Shown: positions 55,423 to 64,000 of the stretch, piece after piece | How the letters are laid out: each line of letters starts with the position of its first letter | How positions within the stretch are numbered: position 1 is the stretch's first letter | DNA from: Pseudomonas sp. S31 | GTDB lineage: Bacteria > Pseudomonadota > Gammaproteobacteria > Pseudomonadales > Pseudomonadaceae | Assembly: GCF_016648105.1 (NCBI RefSeq) | Contig: NZ_JACVVE010000005.1 | Coordinates: 124,001 to 188,000, forward strand | Length of the DNA: 64,000 nucleotides | Reading direction: 5' to 3' | Made by a program: the position numbers and the translations under genes | The notes under the pieces: model-generated | Databases searched by the model: none | What the model was told of the DNA's origin: nothing | The model's input: only the letters and a program-made list of their open reading frames with translations

Positions 55423-56385
55423 TCAGTCAGCCTGAAGGGCATAGCGGCACATGCCACACAGCCGAGTCATATCGTCGTCGTTGTCTATTTCCGACTCCAA
55501 CGTCACGCCGCACTCGGTACAAGCTGGGCCTGGGCTGTCCTCAAGGCATAGCAGGCATTCAAATTCTTCTGTTAGGTAGCTGAAGTGGCCGCAGGAGGAG
55601 CAATGTTCCAGCGGGGCCTCACCTCCCTTTGTTAGGGCGTAGTACAGATCTGCGAAATAGTGTTTCGTAGCGATGGTTTCAGCTGCCTCGGCGTAACTAG
55701 CGCTATGGGCGCAACAGGTACATGCAAAGGCGATCTCCGATGCAGGACTCACCAAAGCGACGGGTTTGATGAGGGGCGATTTACAGGCAGGGCACTGCAG
55801 CAGTTCTACCGAGTCTTTTAGAAGCTCATGTCCCCAAGGTACCTCCTTATTGGCTACTTTGCAGATTTCCAGTTCACGATTGTAGAAAGCTTCCTGGGCC
55901 GTCAAGAATTTCCACAGGTCTTCGCCGAGTAGTTCGATTGGGGTTCGGTCGAGAAAGCGCGGTACGAACTGCTGGATGAGGTGGAAGGAAGCAGCCATCG
56001 CTTCGGCTAACCCTGACGGAGGCAGCTTGGAATAGTAATGCTCGACATCGTTACGCATGTTGGTCAGCTTTTTGAGAAGGCTCCAGTCGATGCCCTTAAC
56101 TCCAAGGTTCTCAAGGCGCTCTTGGATTGTTCGTACATCGACTGTCTGTCCTCCTTTGCCAAGCCAAACGGGGTTGCCATCGGCATCCAGACCCGTGGTC
56201 ACATGCTGTTTGAGAAAGGCTTCATTGGAATCAGCTGGGCTCAGCTCCTGAAGTTTCACCTTGAACATCAGCAGCAGGCCGGCTGAGAGATTTCGGATCG
56301 CCGACAGGGCGCGGGCGTCGTCGGCTGGAATGGTTTTGAAATCCTCAATACCCAAGCGGATCGAGGAAACAGCGTTGTCGAGCAT
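55423..56385 (-). CDS. HEPN-like protein with C-terminal zinc ribbons
   Basis: 320 residues from ATG 56385 (MLDNAVSSIRLGIE; frame opens 56391). The N-terminal half is helical. The piece LTNMRNDVEHYYSKLPPSG has R-x4-H (RNDVEH), the pattern of HEPN ribonucleases. The C-terminal half has at least four CxxC pairs (CPACKSP, CTCCAH, CSSCG, CLLCLE, CTECG, CGMCR), suggesting several zinc ribbons. A candidate toxin or RNase tied to nucleic acid binding. No antitoxin partner is evident. The HEPN assignment rests on the motif and helical context only. Confidence 0.55.
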   Translation of the reverse strand: MLDNAVSSIRLGIEDFKTIPADDARALSAIRNLSAGLLLMFKVKLQELSPADSNEAFLKQHVTTGLDADGNPVWLGKGGQTVDVRTIQERLENLGVKGIDWSLLKKLTNMRNDVEHYYSKLPPSGLAEAMAASFHLIQQFVPRFLDRTPIELLGEDLWKFLTAQEAFYNRELEICKVANKEVPWGHELLKDSVELLQCPACKSPLIKPVALVSPASEIAFACTCCAHSASYAEAAETIATKHYFADLYYALTKGGEAPLEHCSSCGHFSYLTEEFECLLCLEDSPGPACTECGVTLESEIDNDDDMTRLCGMCRYALQAD

Positions 56386-56391
56386 TGTCAC

Positions 56392-56938
56392 CGTTCACTT
56401 CCTTGCGAGGCTGCAGTGTCGTAGGCGGAGTGTAGACGACCATTAGTACACGATTCGATTGATCCTAAGCTCACCTTGTCGCCAATCCTAGAGGGCGCGC
56501 TCGCATGTCGGAGGCAGTCCGGGCCTATCACCAAGCTGAGGATCGAGGTGCACCGGAGGCAATAATGTAGCGGCTCCGTCTCGAAGCAGACCATCTTTAC
56601 CAAACCGTTATCGACTTTCAGCTTTACGTGAATGGTTCGCTGGCCTCTAACCTCCACTGATTTGAGATTTTTCTCGGTAGCACTGTGTGGCTTGACAGCG
56701 CCCCATCAAGATCACAGCAGAAGAATAGATTTCCGCCAGCACCGGGGCAGATCCTTGTCTGATTCATGAGCCGGATTTGGCAGGGCCTGAATATGTATGG
56801 ACATGCCCAGGGTTATAGCAGGGGATGACGGCTGATCATTCGCCATTTGAGCGCTAACTCATCTAGGTCGCGCGCTTTGCATCGGACTCTCTTAAGACAT
56901 ACAGTAGCCATCATTGCTGTCGGTTTTGGGGGATCACA
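56392..56938. other. Gap between convergent-divergent genes
   Basis: No supported gene; several short frames without family look. It is the shared promoter area of the HEPN-like gene and the DUF4062 gene. Confidence 0.4.
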
Positions 56939-57985
56939 ATGAAGGTGTTCGTTAGCTCCGTGGTTGGAGGGTTCGAGCAGTACCGCGCTGTAGCTCGGAA
57001 AGCCATCACTCTCCTTGGACACACGCCAGTGATGTGTGAGGACTTCGGAGCCCGCCCATATTCATCACAGCATGCGTGTATGACTGAGGTCGACCAGGCT
57101 GATGTGGTGGTATTAATCCTGGGGGCGAGTTTTGGCTATCAGACGGAGACTGGGGAGTCTGTGACCCAGCAGGAATTTCGGCGTGCAAAGGCTTCAGGTA
57201 AAAAGATCTTGGCCTTCCTCGAAGCCGTGGAAATGGATGAGCGCCAGAAGGCATTCTCTTGGGAGGTATCGGACTACCTCGACGGGCTGTTCAGGGTGAC
57301 CTTCTCCGATCAATACCAGCTCTCGGACGGCATCATTCAGAGCTTGAATCAAATGTCCGTCAGCCACAAGGCCATCACAGAGCAGGATTTTGTGCAGCGC
57401 TTGCAACTGCACAGTGGTCATGATCGTTGGAGTGGGTACAGCCATGAGGCGCGCTTAGAAGTAGCGTTTCTCCCACAGCCGGAAACTGTCGGGACGTTGC
57501 GGGTTGCTCACACCCAACATGAGTCTATCTTCCTCAAGATCTGCCAAGTCGGCCTTGGATCTCTCAGGGACGGCTACAAGGATTTCGACAGTGCCGACCA
57601 GACCGGGATCAATACACCAGCGATCAAGTGGCGGCATCATGAAAGCGGGCTTTGTTCCTTGTCTATTTCACTCGCGAACGCATCAAGCTCACGCAGCTTC
57701 ATGGATTCCTTTTACCTCTCGCCCTCTCTGGTCAGGAAAGGGGCCGAGGCAGCATTCAATTTGCTAAGCGAAGGGAAGGGCGGGTGGTTTCAAATAAGTT
57801 TGCATGGTGTCGACCACAAGCTCTTCGCAGAGCCTCCTGCGACTGCGACCAACAGCCTATCGATGCCGCACCGCTCGCAGCAAAATCTAGAGGAGCGCAC
57901 GTTGTTGATTCCCGCCACGCAGGCAGCATACCTTCACTGGCTGGACGAGGTAATGTTCCGATTTGAGCGCAAGATGTCGATGTAG
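56939..57985 (+). CDS. DUF4062-domain protein
   Basis: 348 residues. N-terminal DUF4062 of about 1-100: MKVFVSSVVGGFEQYRAVARKAITLLGHTP, YSSQHACMTEVDQADVVVLILGASFGY, and SVTQQEFRRAKASGKKILAFLE. This is a Rossmann-like fold related to TIR/nucleotide-sensing modules and seen in defence-linked proteins. The rest of the chain has no recognised domain. GGGGGAT precedes the ATG. Possible effector of an immune system; function not known. Confidence 0.75.
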   Translation: MKVFVSSVVGGFEQYRAVARKAITLLGHTPVMCEDFGARPYSSQHACMTEVDQADVVVLILGASFGYQTETGESVTQQEFRRAKASGKKILAFLEAVEMDERQKAFSWEVSDYLDGLFRVTFSDQYQLSDGIIQSLNQMSVSHKAITEQDFVQRLQLHSGHDRWSGYSHEARLEVAFLPQPETVGTLRVAHTQHESIFLKICQVGLGSLRDGYKDFDSADQTGINTPAIKWRHHESGLCSLSISLANASSSRSFMDSFYLSPSLVRKGAEAAFNLLSEGKGGWFQISLHGVDHKLFAEPPATATNSLSMPHRSQQNLEERTLLIPATQAAYLHWLDEVMFRFERKMSM

Positions 57986-58231
57986 CTATGTATACGGGTG
58001 GGAGTAAAGCAGGCTGAGCGATGCGGCCTGCGAGGTTGGTTCTCCTGACTGCTGCTCTAGGGGGACTAGTCGCGTATTCACCGCCATTCAAGAACAGCGT
58101 TCGTCGCTCGGCATGCTGCAGACCGGTTTTCTGCCCTGCCCATCATCACTGCGCGGTGATGGTCTTAGTGGCTAATGGCCGTCATGGCAATGTAGGATTC
58201 TCCTTTCATTTCAGACAGGGAATCGCTGCAG

Positions 58232-59164
58232 ATGGAGCTTATAGCAATAGTCGCAGGCATCACCGCCTGTGTGTTTCTCATACAGAGCATCCGGGCAAAG
58301 GGCGTGATTGGCCAGTTGAGGATGGAGCTTGCGGCTAGGCAAAACGATCTCAAATCCACCGAGGAGGAATCCGCGGCGCGGAACTCCAGGCTGCAGCAAA
58401 CCTTGATTGAATTGGAGCGTTTCAGAGAAATTCTCGATGCCGAGGCAGAAGCTGCGAGGATCCTCGGCGAGACTCGAGTCGAGCGGAGCCAACTGCTTCA
58501 GCAGGCGCAGGCCAAATTGACGGAGGCCGATCACCTACTAAAGCAAGCCATTGCAGATGCCGAAGCCGAAAAAGTCCAAATACTCAGCAAGGGCAGAGCA
58601 GAGCGCGATCAGCTATTGCAGCAGGCTCAATTGAAGGTCAGTCAGGCTGAGAGCCGCTTGCAGCAAGCTGTTGCAGATGCCGACAAGATCGTCGCTGATG
58701 CTCAGGCGCGTGCTCAGCAGGTTGCGGGTGATGCTTTGGCTGCAATGGGAAAAGCCAAGCACTACGCCGATGCTGCCCAAGCCATGAAGAACGTTGTTGA
58801 AGGGTATGGCGATGCTTACATCGTTCCGACCTTCAGCCTCCTGGATGACCTAGCCGAGGAATTCGGTTTCACCGAGGCTGGCCAGAAGCTCAAAGCAGCC
58901 CGGGAATACACACGCTTTATGGTCAAGGCCGGAAGGGCTGCGGCTTGCGACTATGTCGAGGCTAACCGTCGCGACACCGCTGTACGCTTCGTCGTAGATG
59001 CTTTTAACGGCAAGGTGGATTCCATCCTCACGCGTTCCAAAGCTGACAACCATGGGAAGCTGGAGCAGGAAATCCGCGATGCTGCCGCACTGGTCAACCT
59101 TAACGGTGCGTCATTCCGAAATACGCCGAGCTTCAACCGACCTGTAGACAAGCTAATGTGTTGA
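58232..59164 (+). CDS. Truncated DUF4041-type coiled-coil protein
   Basis: 310 residues. Short N-terminal membrane helix (MELIAIVAGITACVFLIQSI), long Ala/Gln/Glu coiled coil (about 30-190), then YIVPTFSLLDDLAEEFGFTEAGQKLK and VDAFNGKVDSILTRSKADNHGKLEQEIRDAAALVNLNGASFRNT, the DUF4041 signature. In full-length relatives a helical linker and a C-terminal T5orf172 (GIY-YIG-like) nuclease domain follow. Here the chain ends after FRNTPSFNRPVDKLMC. So the nuclease part appears lost and the gene is probably a broken remnant or a reduced form. Confidence 0.7.
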   Translation: MELIAIVAGITACVFLIQSIRAKGVIGQLRMELAARQNDLKSTEEESAARNSRLQQTLIELERFREILDAEAEAARILGETRVERSQLLQQAQAKLTEADHLLKQAIADAEAEKVQILSKGRAERDQLLQQAQLKVSQAESRLQQAVADADKIVADAQARAQQVAGDALAAMGKAKHYADAAQAMKNVVEGYGDAYIVPTFSLLDDLAEEFGFTEAGQKLKAAREYTRFMVKAGRAAACDYVEANRRDTAVRFVVDAFNGKVDSILTRSKADNHGKLEQEIRDAAALVNLNGASFRNTPSFNRPVDKLMC

Positions 59165-59201
59165 AGGGTGGAAGGCCTCAGTAACCATTGAAGGAGCAAC
59201 C

Positions 59202-59411
59202 ATGAAGGATCGAGTCCGGCAGCCGCTGCTACCTGATGACCCGATGTATCAGCTAGCTGTTGATGCTATGAAGAAATATGACCAGGCCAAAGCGGATGGT
59301 CTGCCCGATGCGGATTTAGATCGACTTCGACTAGAGGCCGAGTACGCATTCCAGTCAGTTACTGACTACCAACTCGAGATGCTCGGTGGCCCATCACGCA
59401 CGCGCCATTAG
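59202..59411 (+). CDS. Small hypothetical protein
   Basis: 69 residues, MKDRVRQPLLPDDPMYQLAV..., helical, charged. A good ribosome binding site (GAAGGAG) precedes the ATG, 38 bases after the DUF4041 gene, so likely cotranscribed. Unknown function. Confidence 0.6.
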   Translation: MKDRVRQPLLPDDPMYQLAVDAMKKYDQAKADGLPDADLDRLRLEAEYAFQSVTDYQLEMLGGPSRTRH

Positions 59412-59747
59412 TCATGACTGGCGGCGAACTGGCGATCGTTGGGGAGTCTTCTAGCTTGCGATGTGGGCTGGTATGCCTTCAGGAATCACATCGATTACTG
59501 TGCGGCGCGTCTTCAAGCGCAGCGGCTAGTGTTTCCAAGGCATCCGTCAGACGGGCATCCTCGCGTGCGTCTCCGCTATTGGGGACAAATTGTTGGCAGT
59601 GCCTTAACAAGGCATCACGATCGTTGTGGTTTAGATCCAGCTGGACAAGCATAGCGGTTCCAAAATGATTGAGTTGCAGTCAGCGCCTTGGCTCGGCACG
59701 ATTTAGAGGGCTATTGTGCGCCGATTTAAAGTCATGAGGGCAAGTAG
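59412..59747. other. Gap
   Basis: Open frames here (59439-59654 and 59414-59668) overlap and have no known family; I leave them unannotated. No repeats seen. Confidence 0.35.
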
Positions 59748-60089
59748 GTGAAGGCTCAGCAGGAGGCCTCTGTCAGGTTGTGCGCCGCCGCACATTATCG
59801 TGAACACCTTTCATCGATAGTGAGTGATGCAGTGATCAGCTACTGCCGCAAACCCGGACTAGACAGCTTGACACGCATCCATAAACGGGACGTCGGAGCC
59901 GCGGCATTTGCGGTGCTCGAACGCCTCTTACCGAGCGCTAATGTGCCGTGTACAGATAGCAGTTATATCTACGTCCGGCAGCAGCTGCGGTCTCATGTGA
60001 GTGTGCACGTGCTCAAGCGACTTGTGGATGATCAAGCCGCGCCCGCTGAGCTTAGGGATACGCTATTTGAGATTGATCTTGGGCTTTGA
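59748..60089 (+). CDS. Hypothetical protein
   Basis: 113 residues, MKAQQEASVRLCAAAHYREHLSSIV..., mostly helical. No membrane segment. It lies convergent to the XRE gene. No family recognised. Confidence 0.5.
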   Translation: MKAQQEASVRLCAAAHYREHLSSIVSDAVISYCRKPGLDSLTRIHKRDVGAAAFAVLERLLPSANVPCTDSSYIYVRQQLRSHVSVHVLKRLVDDQAAPAELRDTLFEIDLGL

Positions 60090-60114
60090 TTCCGAGACGA
60101 GTTCGCACGTTTTT

Positions 60115-60516
60115 CTATTCAGCGAAGTGCAGCTCAGTTTGAGGTGAGGGGTAAGCTTGTGTCCGCCGGCGGGGTTGGGCAGCTCTTGTTGCGCAGACGG
60201 CTGGCCGCGATGAGATCCCTAGCGCTTTGAGCGCATCGTTGGCGTCCAAGTCTGCAATATCAGCTTTGAGTCGCTGCAATAGGGTGTCAATGGGTTCACC
60301 GCGCTCTAGGCTCAACGTCAATGTGAACAGTGTGAGAGGGCTGAGCCCCAGGGCCTCACTGATGACCGTCAGCTTGTCGACCGTTGGGCTTGATCGCCCC
60401 TGTTCCAGTTTTGACATATACCCCCGACTGCTGGCTTCAGCCATGTGCTTATGCGTCAGCCCGCGGCTTACTCGCATTGCTTTGAGTACAGTGGCGAAAC
60501 CTGTTTTGAGCGACAT
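60115..60516 (-). CDS. XRE-family regulator
   Basis: 133 residues from ATG 60516, with CAGGAG 6 bases before it. XRE helix-turn-helix: LKAMRVSRGLTHKHMAEASSRGYMSKLEQGRSSPTVDKLTVISEALGLSPLTLF. It resembles the N-terminal domain of the XRE gene at 46874 but lacks the second HTH and has a Ser/Arg/Pro-rich tail. Target genes unknown. Confidence 0.8.
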   Translation of the reverse strand: MSLKTGFATVLKAMRVSRGLTHKHMAEASSRGYMSKLEQGRSSPTVDKLTVISEALGLSPLTLFTLTLSLERGEPIDTLLQRLKADIADLDANDALKALGISSRPAVCATRAAQPRRRTQAYPSPQTELHFAE

Positions 60517-60783
60517 GCATGCTCCTGGCCAAATATGGGCAAGAAGGGCTCCCACACAGCTGCAGCAGCAGAAAACCCAGACCTAGAGCATTGGAGAGTA
60601 CCACAGGGATTCTCGCGGTTTGTCAGCCCCCGGAGAATGCAAGCGATCGCACGCGGGTTGCGTAGGTTTTCATACCGCGCTTAGGGGGTGGTGGCGGGTT
60701 GGTATCTTTCCGGGGGTGACGGCTGGTTTCTGTACGGTGCCAATGTTGCGCGCGCTGAATGGATGATAGCCGTAAATGGATAT

Positions 60784-60796
60784 GTTATAACGTATC
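60784..60796 (+). promoter_or_regulatory. Zur box upstream of the monooxygenase/exporter pair
   Basis: GTTATAACGTATC matches GTTAT-N3-GTAAC at 12 of 13. GATATGTTATAACGTATC (60779-60796) is an 18-bp palindrome with a single mismatched pair. It lies 153 bases before the ATG 60949 and is of the same form as the boxes before zur and hisI. Confidence 0.72.
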
Positions 60797-60948
60797 AATT
60801 GGTCTTTTTGCACCGGGTCTGATCGCTTGCGTTTGCGGGACGATTTTCGCCCTTTGGATCATCTCAAGCGCGGCTGACTGAGAGACTTTCAGCCTAACGA
60901 TAGGACGCAGGCTGGCTTAAAAACGGTTGAGCCTTCCAGAGGATAATC

Positions 60949-62070
60949 ATGCGCAGCGTTGACGTGGTAATTGTAGGCGCCGGGCCAGCGGGCATTGGCA
61001 TGGCCATGGCACTGCAGCAAGTTCATGGGCTGGAATGTGAGGTGCTGGAGCGTGGGCAGCTCGGTGAGTCGTTCCGTCTGTGGCCCACCCAGACGCGTTT
61101 CATAACCCCCTCCTTCTACAGCAATCCTTTTGGCCTGGCTGACCTGAACGCAGTTGATCCCATCAGTTCACCTGCTTTGTCTGCCGGTACAGAGCATTTG
61201 AGCGGTCTGCAGTACGCAGATTACTTGAAGTCGGTTGTAGAGACTGCGCAGTTGTCAGTGAGCTGTGACTGCGAGGTGCATGAAGTTGCGTCAACCGCAG
61301 ATCACCGCTTCCGCTTGACGACCGAGCAGGGTGACTACGATACAAAGTTTCTGATCTGGGCTTGTGGCGAGTACCAATTCCCTGACCTCAAGCCTTTTCC
61401 GGGTGCGCAATGGTGCATGCATTATGCAAGCGTGGCAGATTGGCGGGATATGGAATCAGGCCATTTTACAGTCATCGGCGGCTACGAAAGTGGAGTAGAT
61501 GCTGCATTCAACCTCCTACAGCACAATCATGGGGTTCGCCTGCTCGTACGCCGGAAGACTTGGGATTTGCCCGATGTAGATGATCCTAGCCAAGTTTTAT
61601 CGCCATATAGCCGCGAGCGCTTGCGTGTGATGGAAGACGCTGGTGCACTGGAAGTCGTCTACGGGGTCGATGTCGTCGAGGTGAGCTGCGATAACCAAGG
61701 GGGTGTCCGTGTCCATGCTGGTGATGGCCGTTACTGGGACAGCCAGACTCCACCGATACTGGGAACTGGTTTCGTCAAGGGCGGTGGTGCGCGGCAGATT
61801 GCTGAACATTGGTCGTGGGATGAAGCCGGGCACATTCGACTGAGTGAAAATGATGAGTCCTTGCGCACGCCTGGCCTATTTCTGGTCGGCCCGCAGGTTC
61901 GCCATGACGCGATGATTTATTGCTTCATCTACAAATTTCGACAACGATTTGACGGTATTGCGCGCGAGATCGCTAGGCGTTTAGAGCTTGACTGCACTGC
62001 GCAGATCTTGACTAGCGGCACTTGGGGCCCTTTTGGCAATCCTGAATGCTGCGAGGGTTGTGCATGTTGA
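60949..62070 (+). CDS. Flavin-dependent monooxygenase-like protein, probably zinc-regulated
   Basis: 373 residues. N-terminal FAD motif VVIVGAGPAGIGMAMALQQVHGLECEVLERG, second NAD(P)H motif VIGGYESGVDAAFNLLQHN, and the end GLFLVGPQVRHDAMIYCFIYKFRQRF are typical of flavoprotein monooxygenases and thioredoxin reductase-like proteins. The final residues NPECCEGCAC hold four Cys in eight residues, a plausible metal-binding tail. It is coupled to the exporter gene by an ATG overlapping its stop. The Zur-type box upstream suggests induction by zinc starvation. Substrate is unknown; oxidation of a metal ligand or arsenical-like compound are both possible. Confidence 0.82.
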   Translation: MRSVDVVIVGAGPAGIGMAMALQQVHGLECEVLERGQLGESFRLWPTQTRFITPSFYSNPFGLADLNAVDPISSPALSAGTEHLSGLQYADYLKSVVETAQLSVSCDCEVHEVASTADHRFRLTTEQGDYDTKFLIWACGEYQFPDLKPFPGAQWCMHYASVADWRDMESGHFTVIGGYESGVDAAFNLLQHNHGVRLLVRRKTWDLPDVDDPSQVLSPYSRERLRVMEDAGALEVVYGVDVVEVSCDNQGGVRVHAGDGRYWDSQTPPILGTGFVKGGGARQIAEHWSWDEAGHIRLSENDESLRTPGLFLVGPQVRHDAMIYCFIYKFRQRFDGIAREIARRLELDCTAQILTSGTWGPFGNPECCEGCAC

Positions 62071-63083
62071 AGACGGTGTTCTCCTCCCCAATGCCACTGG
62101 GCGCGAGTTTGGCTACCATCATTTTGCTGTGCTCCATCGCGATCGGTGCCGCGGTGGGCAGTAGTGCGCCAATCGCAGGAAAATGGCTGGGCCAGCAGGT
62201 GGATTACACACTGTTACTGTTGGTAGGTTCTCTGTTTTTCAGCGTGCGCTTGGATGCATTGCTGGAGGTAAAAAAGCATTGGCTGTTCATGCTTGCAGCT
62301 TTGGTAGCAAACTTCGTCATTGTACCGTTGATTGGTTATGGCGTAGCAACGTTCTTCCTAGGCTCGCAACCCCTGGTGTTCGTTGGCTTGGTGATCTATT
62401 TTATGTCGCCTTGTACCGATTGGTTTTTGGGATTTACTAGGCTGTCCGAAGGTAATGTTGCGCTCGGTTCAACGCTGATCCCGATAAATATGACCTTGCA
62501 GCTGCTGCTTTACCCACTATATATGATTCTCTTCGCGCAGCATGCGGTCACCTTGGATTCAGGCGTCATTGGTACCACGCTGTTTCAATGGTTTTTGGCG
62601 CCACTGGTGGTCGCGTTATCTGCGCATAAATTTTTACGTGCCCGACTAGGCACAATCCGGCTTCAGAAACTTCTATCGCACATTGACCAGGGGCTGCCTT
62701 GGATAATGGGGCTGCTGGTGATGGAAATATTTGCCGCTAACATCGACGTAATCCTTTTGCACAGTGGCGTGTTTGCCAAAGCACTCGTCGCAGTCTTCAT
62801 CTTCTTCGTGCTCACCTTTTTGATGGGAGAAGGACTCAGTCGTCTGCTACATTTCCGGTACCCTGAGCATGCATTGCTGAGCATGACCACTGCAGCTCGT
62901 AACGCACCGCTAATGCTCGCCGTGACCATGGTGGCGCTACCGGGGCAGCCGCTGATCTACGCCAGCTTGATAATAGGGATGCTGCTTGAGTTTCCTCATT
63001 TAACCGCTCTGTGCCGAGTGTTGTTAGGCTCGCAGCGACGACAAACCGTTGCTCATTTGAAATCAGCGGCTGGGGATCCTTGA
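62064..63083 (+). CDS. ACR3/bile acid:sodium symporter-like exporter
   Basis: 339 residues from ATG 62064 (MLKTVFSSPMPLG), which overlaps the stop of the monooxygenase by 7 bases. About ten membrane helices. IYFMSPCTDWFLGFTRLSEGNVALGSTLIPINMTLQLLLYP resembles the conserved Cys-containing segment of ACR3 arsenite exporters (APCTAMV-x3-S-x2-GD). No arsR, arsC or arsH is near. It may export a small ligand made or modified by the preceding flavoprotein, or a metal chelate; inference. Confidence 0.82.
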   Translation: MLKTVFSSPMPLGASLATIILLCSIAIGAAVGSSAPIAGKWLGQQVDYTLLLLVGSLFFSVRLDALLEVKKHWLFMLAALVANFVIVPLIGYGVATFFLGSQPLVFVGLVIYFMSPCTDWFLGFTRLSEGNVALGSTLIPINMTLQLLLYPLYMILFAQHAVTLDSGVIGTTLFQWFLAPLVVALSAHKFLRARLGTIRLQKLLSHIDQGLPWIMGLLVMEIFAANIDVILLHSGVFAKALVAVFIFFVLTFLMGEGLSRLLHFRYPEHALLSMTTAARNAPLMLAVTMVALPGQPLIYASLIIGMLLEFPHLTALCRVLLGSQRRQTVAHLKSAAGDP

Positions 63084-63184
63084 TTTGGTTTAGGTCGCCT
63101 ACCGAAGTCGCTGTTGGATCTCCGTGAGTATTGGCTCACCGAGGCTCTACTCGATCACAAGATAACGCTATCAAGGGAGGCGTG

Positions 63185-63394
63185 ATGAACAATCATCTGA
63201 TTTTACAATATGGCGCGGAAGTCTTTGTAACTGGCGGTTTCAAAATCTGTATTCGGCAGATTCAGGAAGATACTTCGCAACTGCTTATTTTTGATGATGA
63301 ACAAATCGATGGGCTGATAATCGCTTTACAGCGGGCTCAGCAGCAGGCGCGCCACGAGAGGAAGTTAGACATAAATCAAGGAGGCGAAGAGTGA
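63185..63394 (+). CDS. Small hypothetical protein A
   Basis: 69 residues from ATG 63185 (MNNHLILQYGAEVFVTGGFKI), with GGGAGGCG well placed. Slightly acidic, alpha/beta look. 101 bases after the exporter; could be in its operon. It overlaps the next gene by 4 bases. Function unknown. Confidence 0.7.
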   Translation: MNNHLILQYGAEVFVTGGFKICIRQIQEDTSQLLIFDDEQIDGLIIALQRAQQQARHERKLDINQGGEE

Positions 63395-63720
63395 CGAGCT
63401 CTGGATACTCGCCCTCGCCTGAACAGGCATACTTCGATGTCCCAGAAGTATCTCTTGAAGCTGCTCCTATTCGAATTCCTCACAAGTTTTCGTACGCAAA
63501 CGATTCTTACCAGATGTTCGTGCATTTACTGGGTGTGGGCAGTGAATTTAGTTCGCCGCGCTGGGCGGTTGCGATAGAGGTGCTTCAAGGCCAAGAAATT
63601 ATTTTGCCTGTAACTCGGGTCGACAGTGAGCTGTATGACTATGTTGACACGGCGCGGCAGGTTGGCCTTAAACACGTGATGCAATGGGTAGAAAACCACC
63701 AACTTTCTGACAGCGTTTGA
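63391..63720 (+). CDS. Small hypothetical protein B
   Basis: 109 residues from GTG 63391 (VTSSGYSPSPEQ), with AAGGAGGCG upstream and 4 bases overlap with protein A. Contains VHLLGVGSEFSSPRWAVAIEVLQGQEIILPVTRVDSELYDY. Proteins A and B probably form a pair. Function unknown. Confidence 0.7.
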   Translation: MTSSGYSPSPEQAYFDVPEVSLEAAPIRIPHKFSYANDSYQMFVHLLGVGSEFSSPRWAVAIEVLQGQEIILPVTRVDSELYDYVDTARQVGLKHVMQWVENHQLSDSV

Positions 63721-64000
63721 TCATGCGCAATAAACGCTCAACCTCGGTGTGACCCTAGACCTTGCCTCCGATTTGTACAGGGCGCGGCTCGCTGCGTTTA
63801 CTGTTCTTTTCCCAGTGCTGTGCCGATTGGAAATTGCCAGATGGTTTGGCGACCCGCAGACGCTGACGCTTCTCGGCCCAGATATCTACCGCCGACGCTG
63901 TCCGGTCTCGTTGTGATGAAGCTCTCGCCGAAATCCCAACGAGATTCTCAGGTACCTATCAGCATCGAAATCCCTTTCCACTTGTTAATTCATACCGTGA
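63721..64000. other. Right edge, no gene assigned
   Basis: On the minus strand a frame from about 63950 to 63757 gives ENLVGISARASSQRDRTASAVDIWAEKRQRLRVAK, with a stop at 63757. It lacks a start and any known family, so it could be the 3' piece of a gene whose body lies elsewhere. Not annotated as CDS. Confidence 0.3.

Noticed and set aside
60949..63083. Arsenic resistance operon
   Set aside because: A flavoprotein with an ACR3-like exporter suggests this, but arsR, arsC and arsH are absent and the promoter has a Zur-type box instead.

Overview
The window looks like a chromosome segment of a Pseudomonas in the putida/fluorescens lineage. The support is two MvaT-type H-NS analogues, an OprD-type porin, a sulfate-ester cluster of the ats/sft type known from Pseudomonas putida, and a set of zinc-starvation paralogues arranged much as in pseudomonads. 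I see no rRNA, tRNA, integrase or CRISPR array. The assignment comes from gene content only.

Region 1 (1-19.2 kb) is a zinc-starvation (Zur) locus. A minus-strand operon runs zur, zigA-like GTPase, folE2, second COG0523 GTPase, cysS paralogue, yidD paralogue, queD paralogue and probably thrS paralogue, which is cut by the left edge. An amidase is divergent from zur. A second divergent pair of units follows: a SnoaL-like gene plus hemB on the minus strand, and hisI, pyrC and dksA2 on the plus strand. Then come a PIN-like orphan, an oligopeptide/nickel-family ABC transporter, and the zinc-free ribosomal protein L36 (ykgO). Four Zur-box-like sites of the form GTTAT-N3-RTAAC lie at the expected promoters. 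One of them, in front of the ABC transporter, is imperfect. A fifth site lies 42 kb away at 60.78 kb, before a flavin monooxygenase/ACR3-like exporter pair, which probably belongs to the same regulon.

Region 2 (19.2-31 kb) is a sulfate-ester scavenging cluster. It holds AtsC and fused AtsB, a LysR regulator (SftR-like), a TonB-dependent receptor (SftP-like), a binding protein (AtsR-like), a formylglycine-generating enzyme divergent from a cytoplasmic Cys-type sulfatase, a MarR regulator and an OprD porin.

Region 3 (31-60.6 kb) is an accessory island. It contains a frameshifted gene, an MvaT gene, a three-gene antiphage locus matching Shango (TerB-like protein, ATPase, helicase), an amino-acid import and catabolism cluster (FAD oxidase, PLP lyase, ABC importer, LysR), metallophosphoesterase gene and pseudogene, an IclR/SDR/amidohydrolase group, a second MvaT gene, and several possible defence genes or remnants (HEPN-like zinc-ribbon protein, DUF4062 protein, truncated DUF4041 protein). 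XRE regulators lie at 47 and 60 kb.

Region 4 (60.6-64 kb) holds the unlinked Zur-type site, the monooxygenase/exporter pair and two small coupled genes of unknown function.
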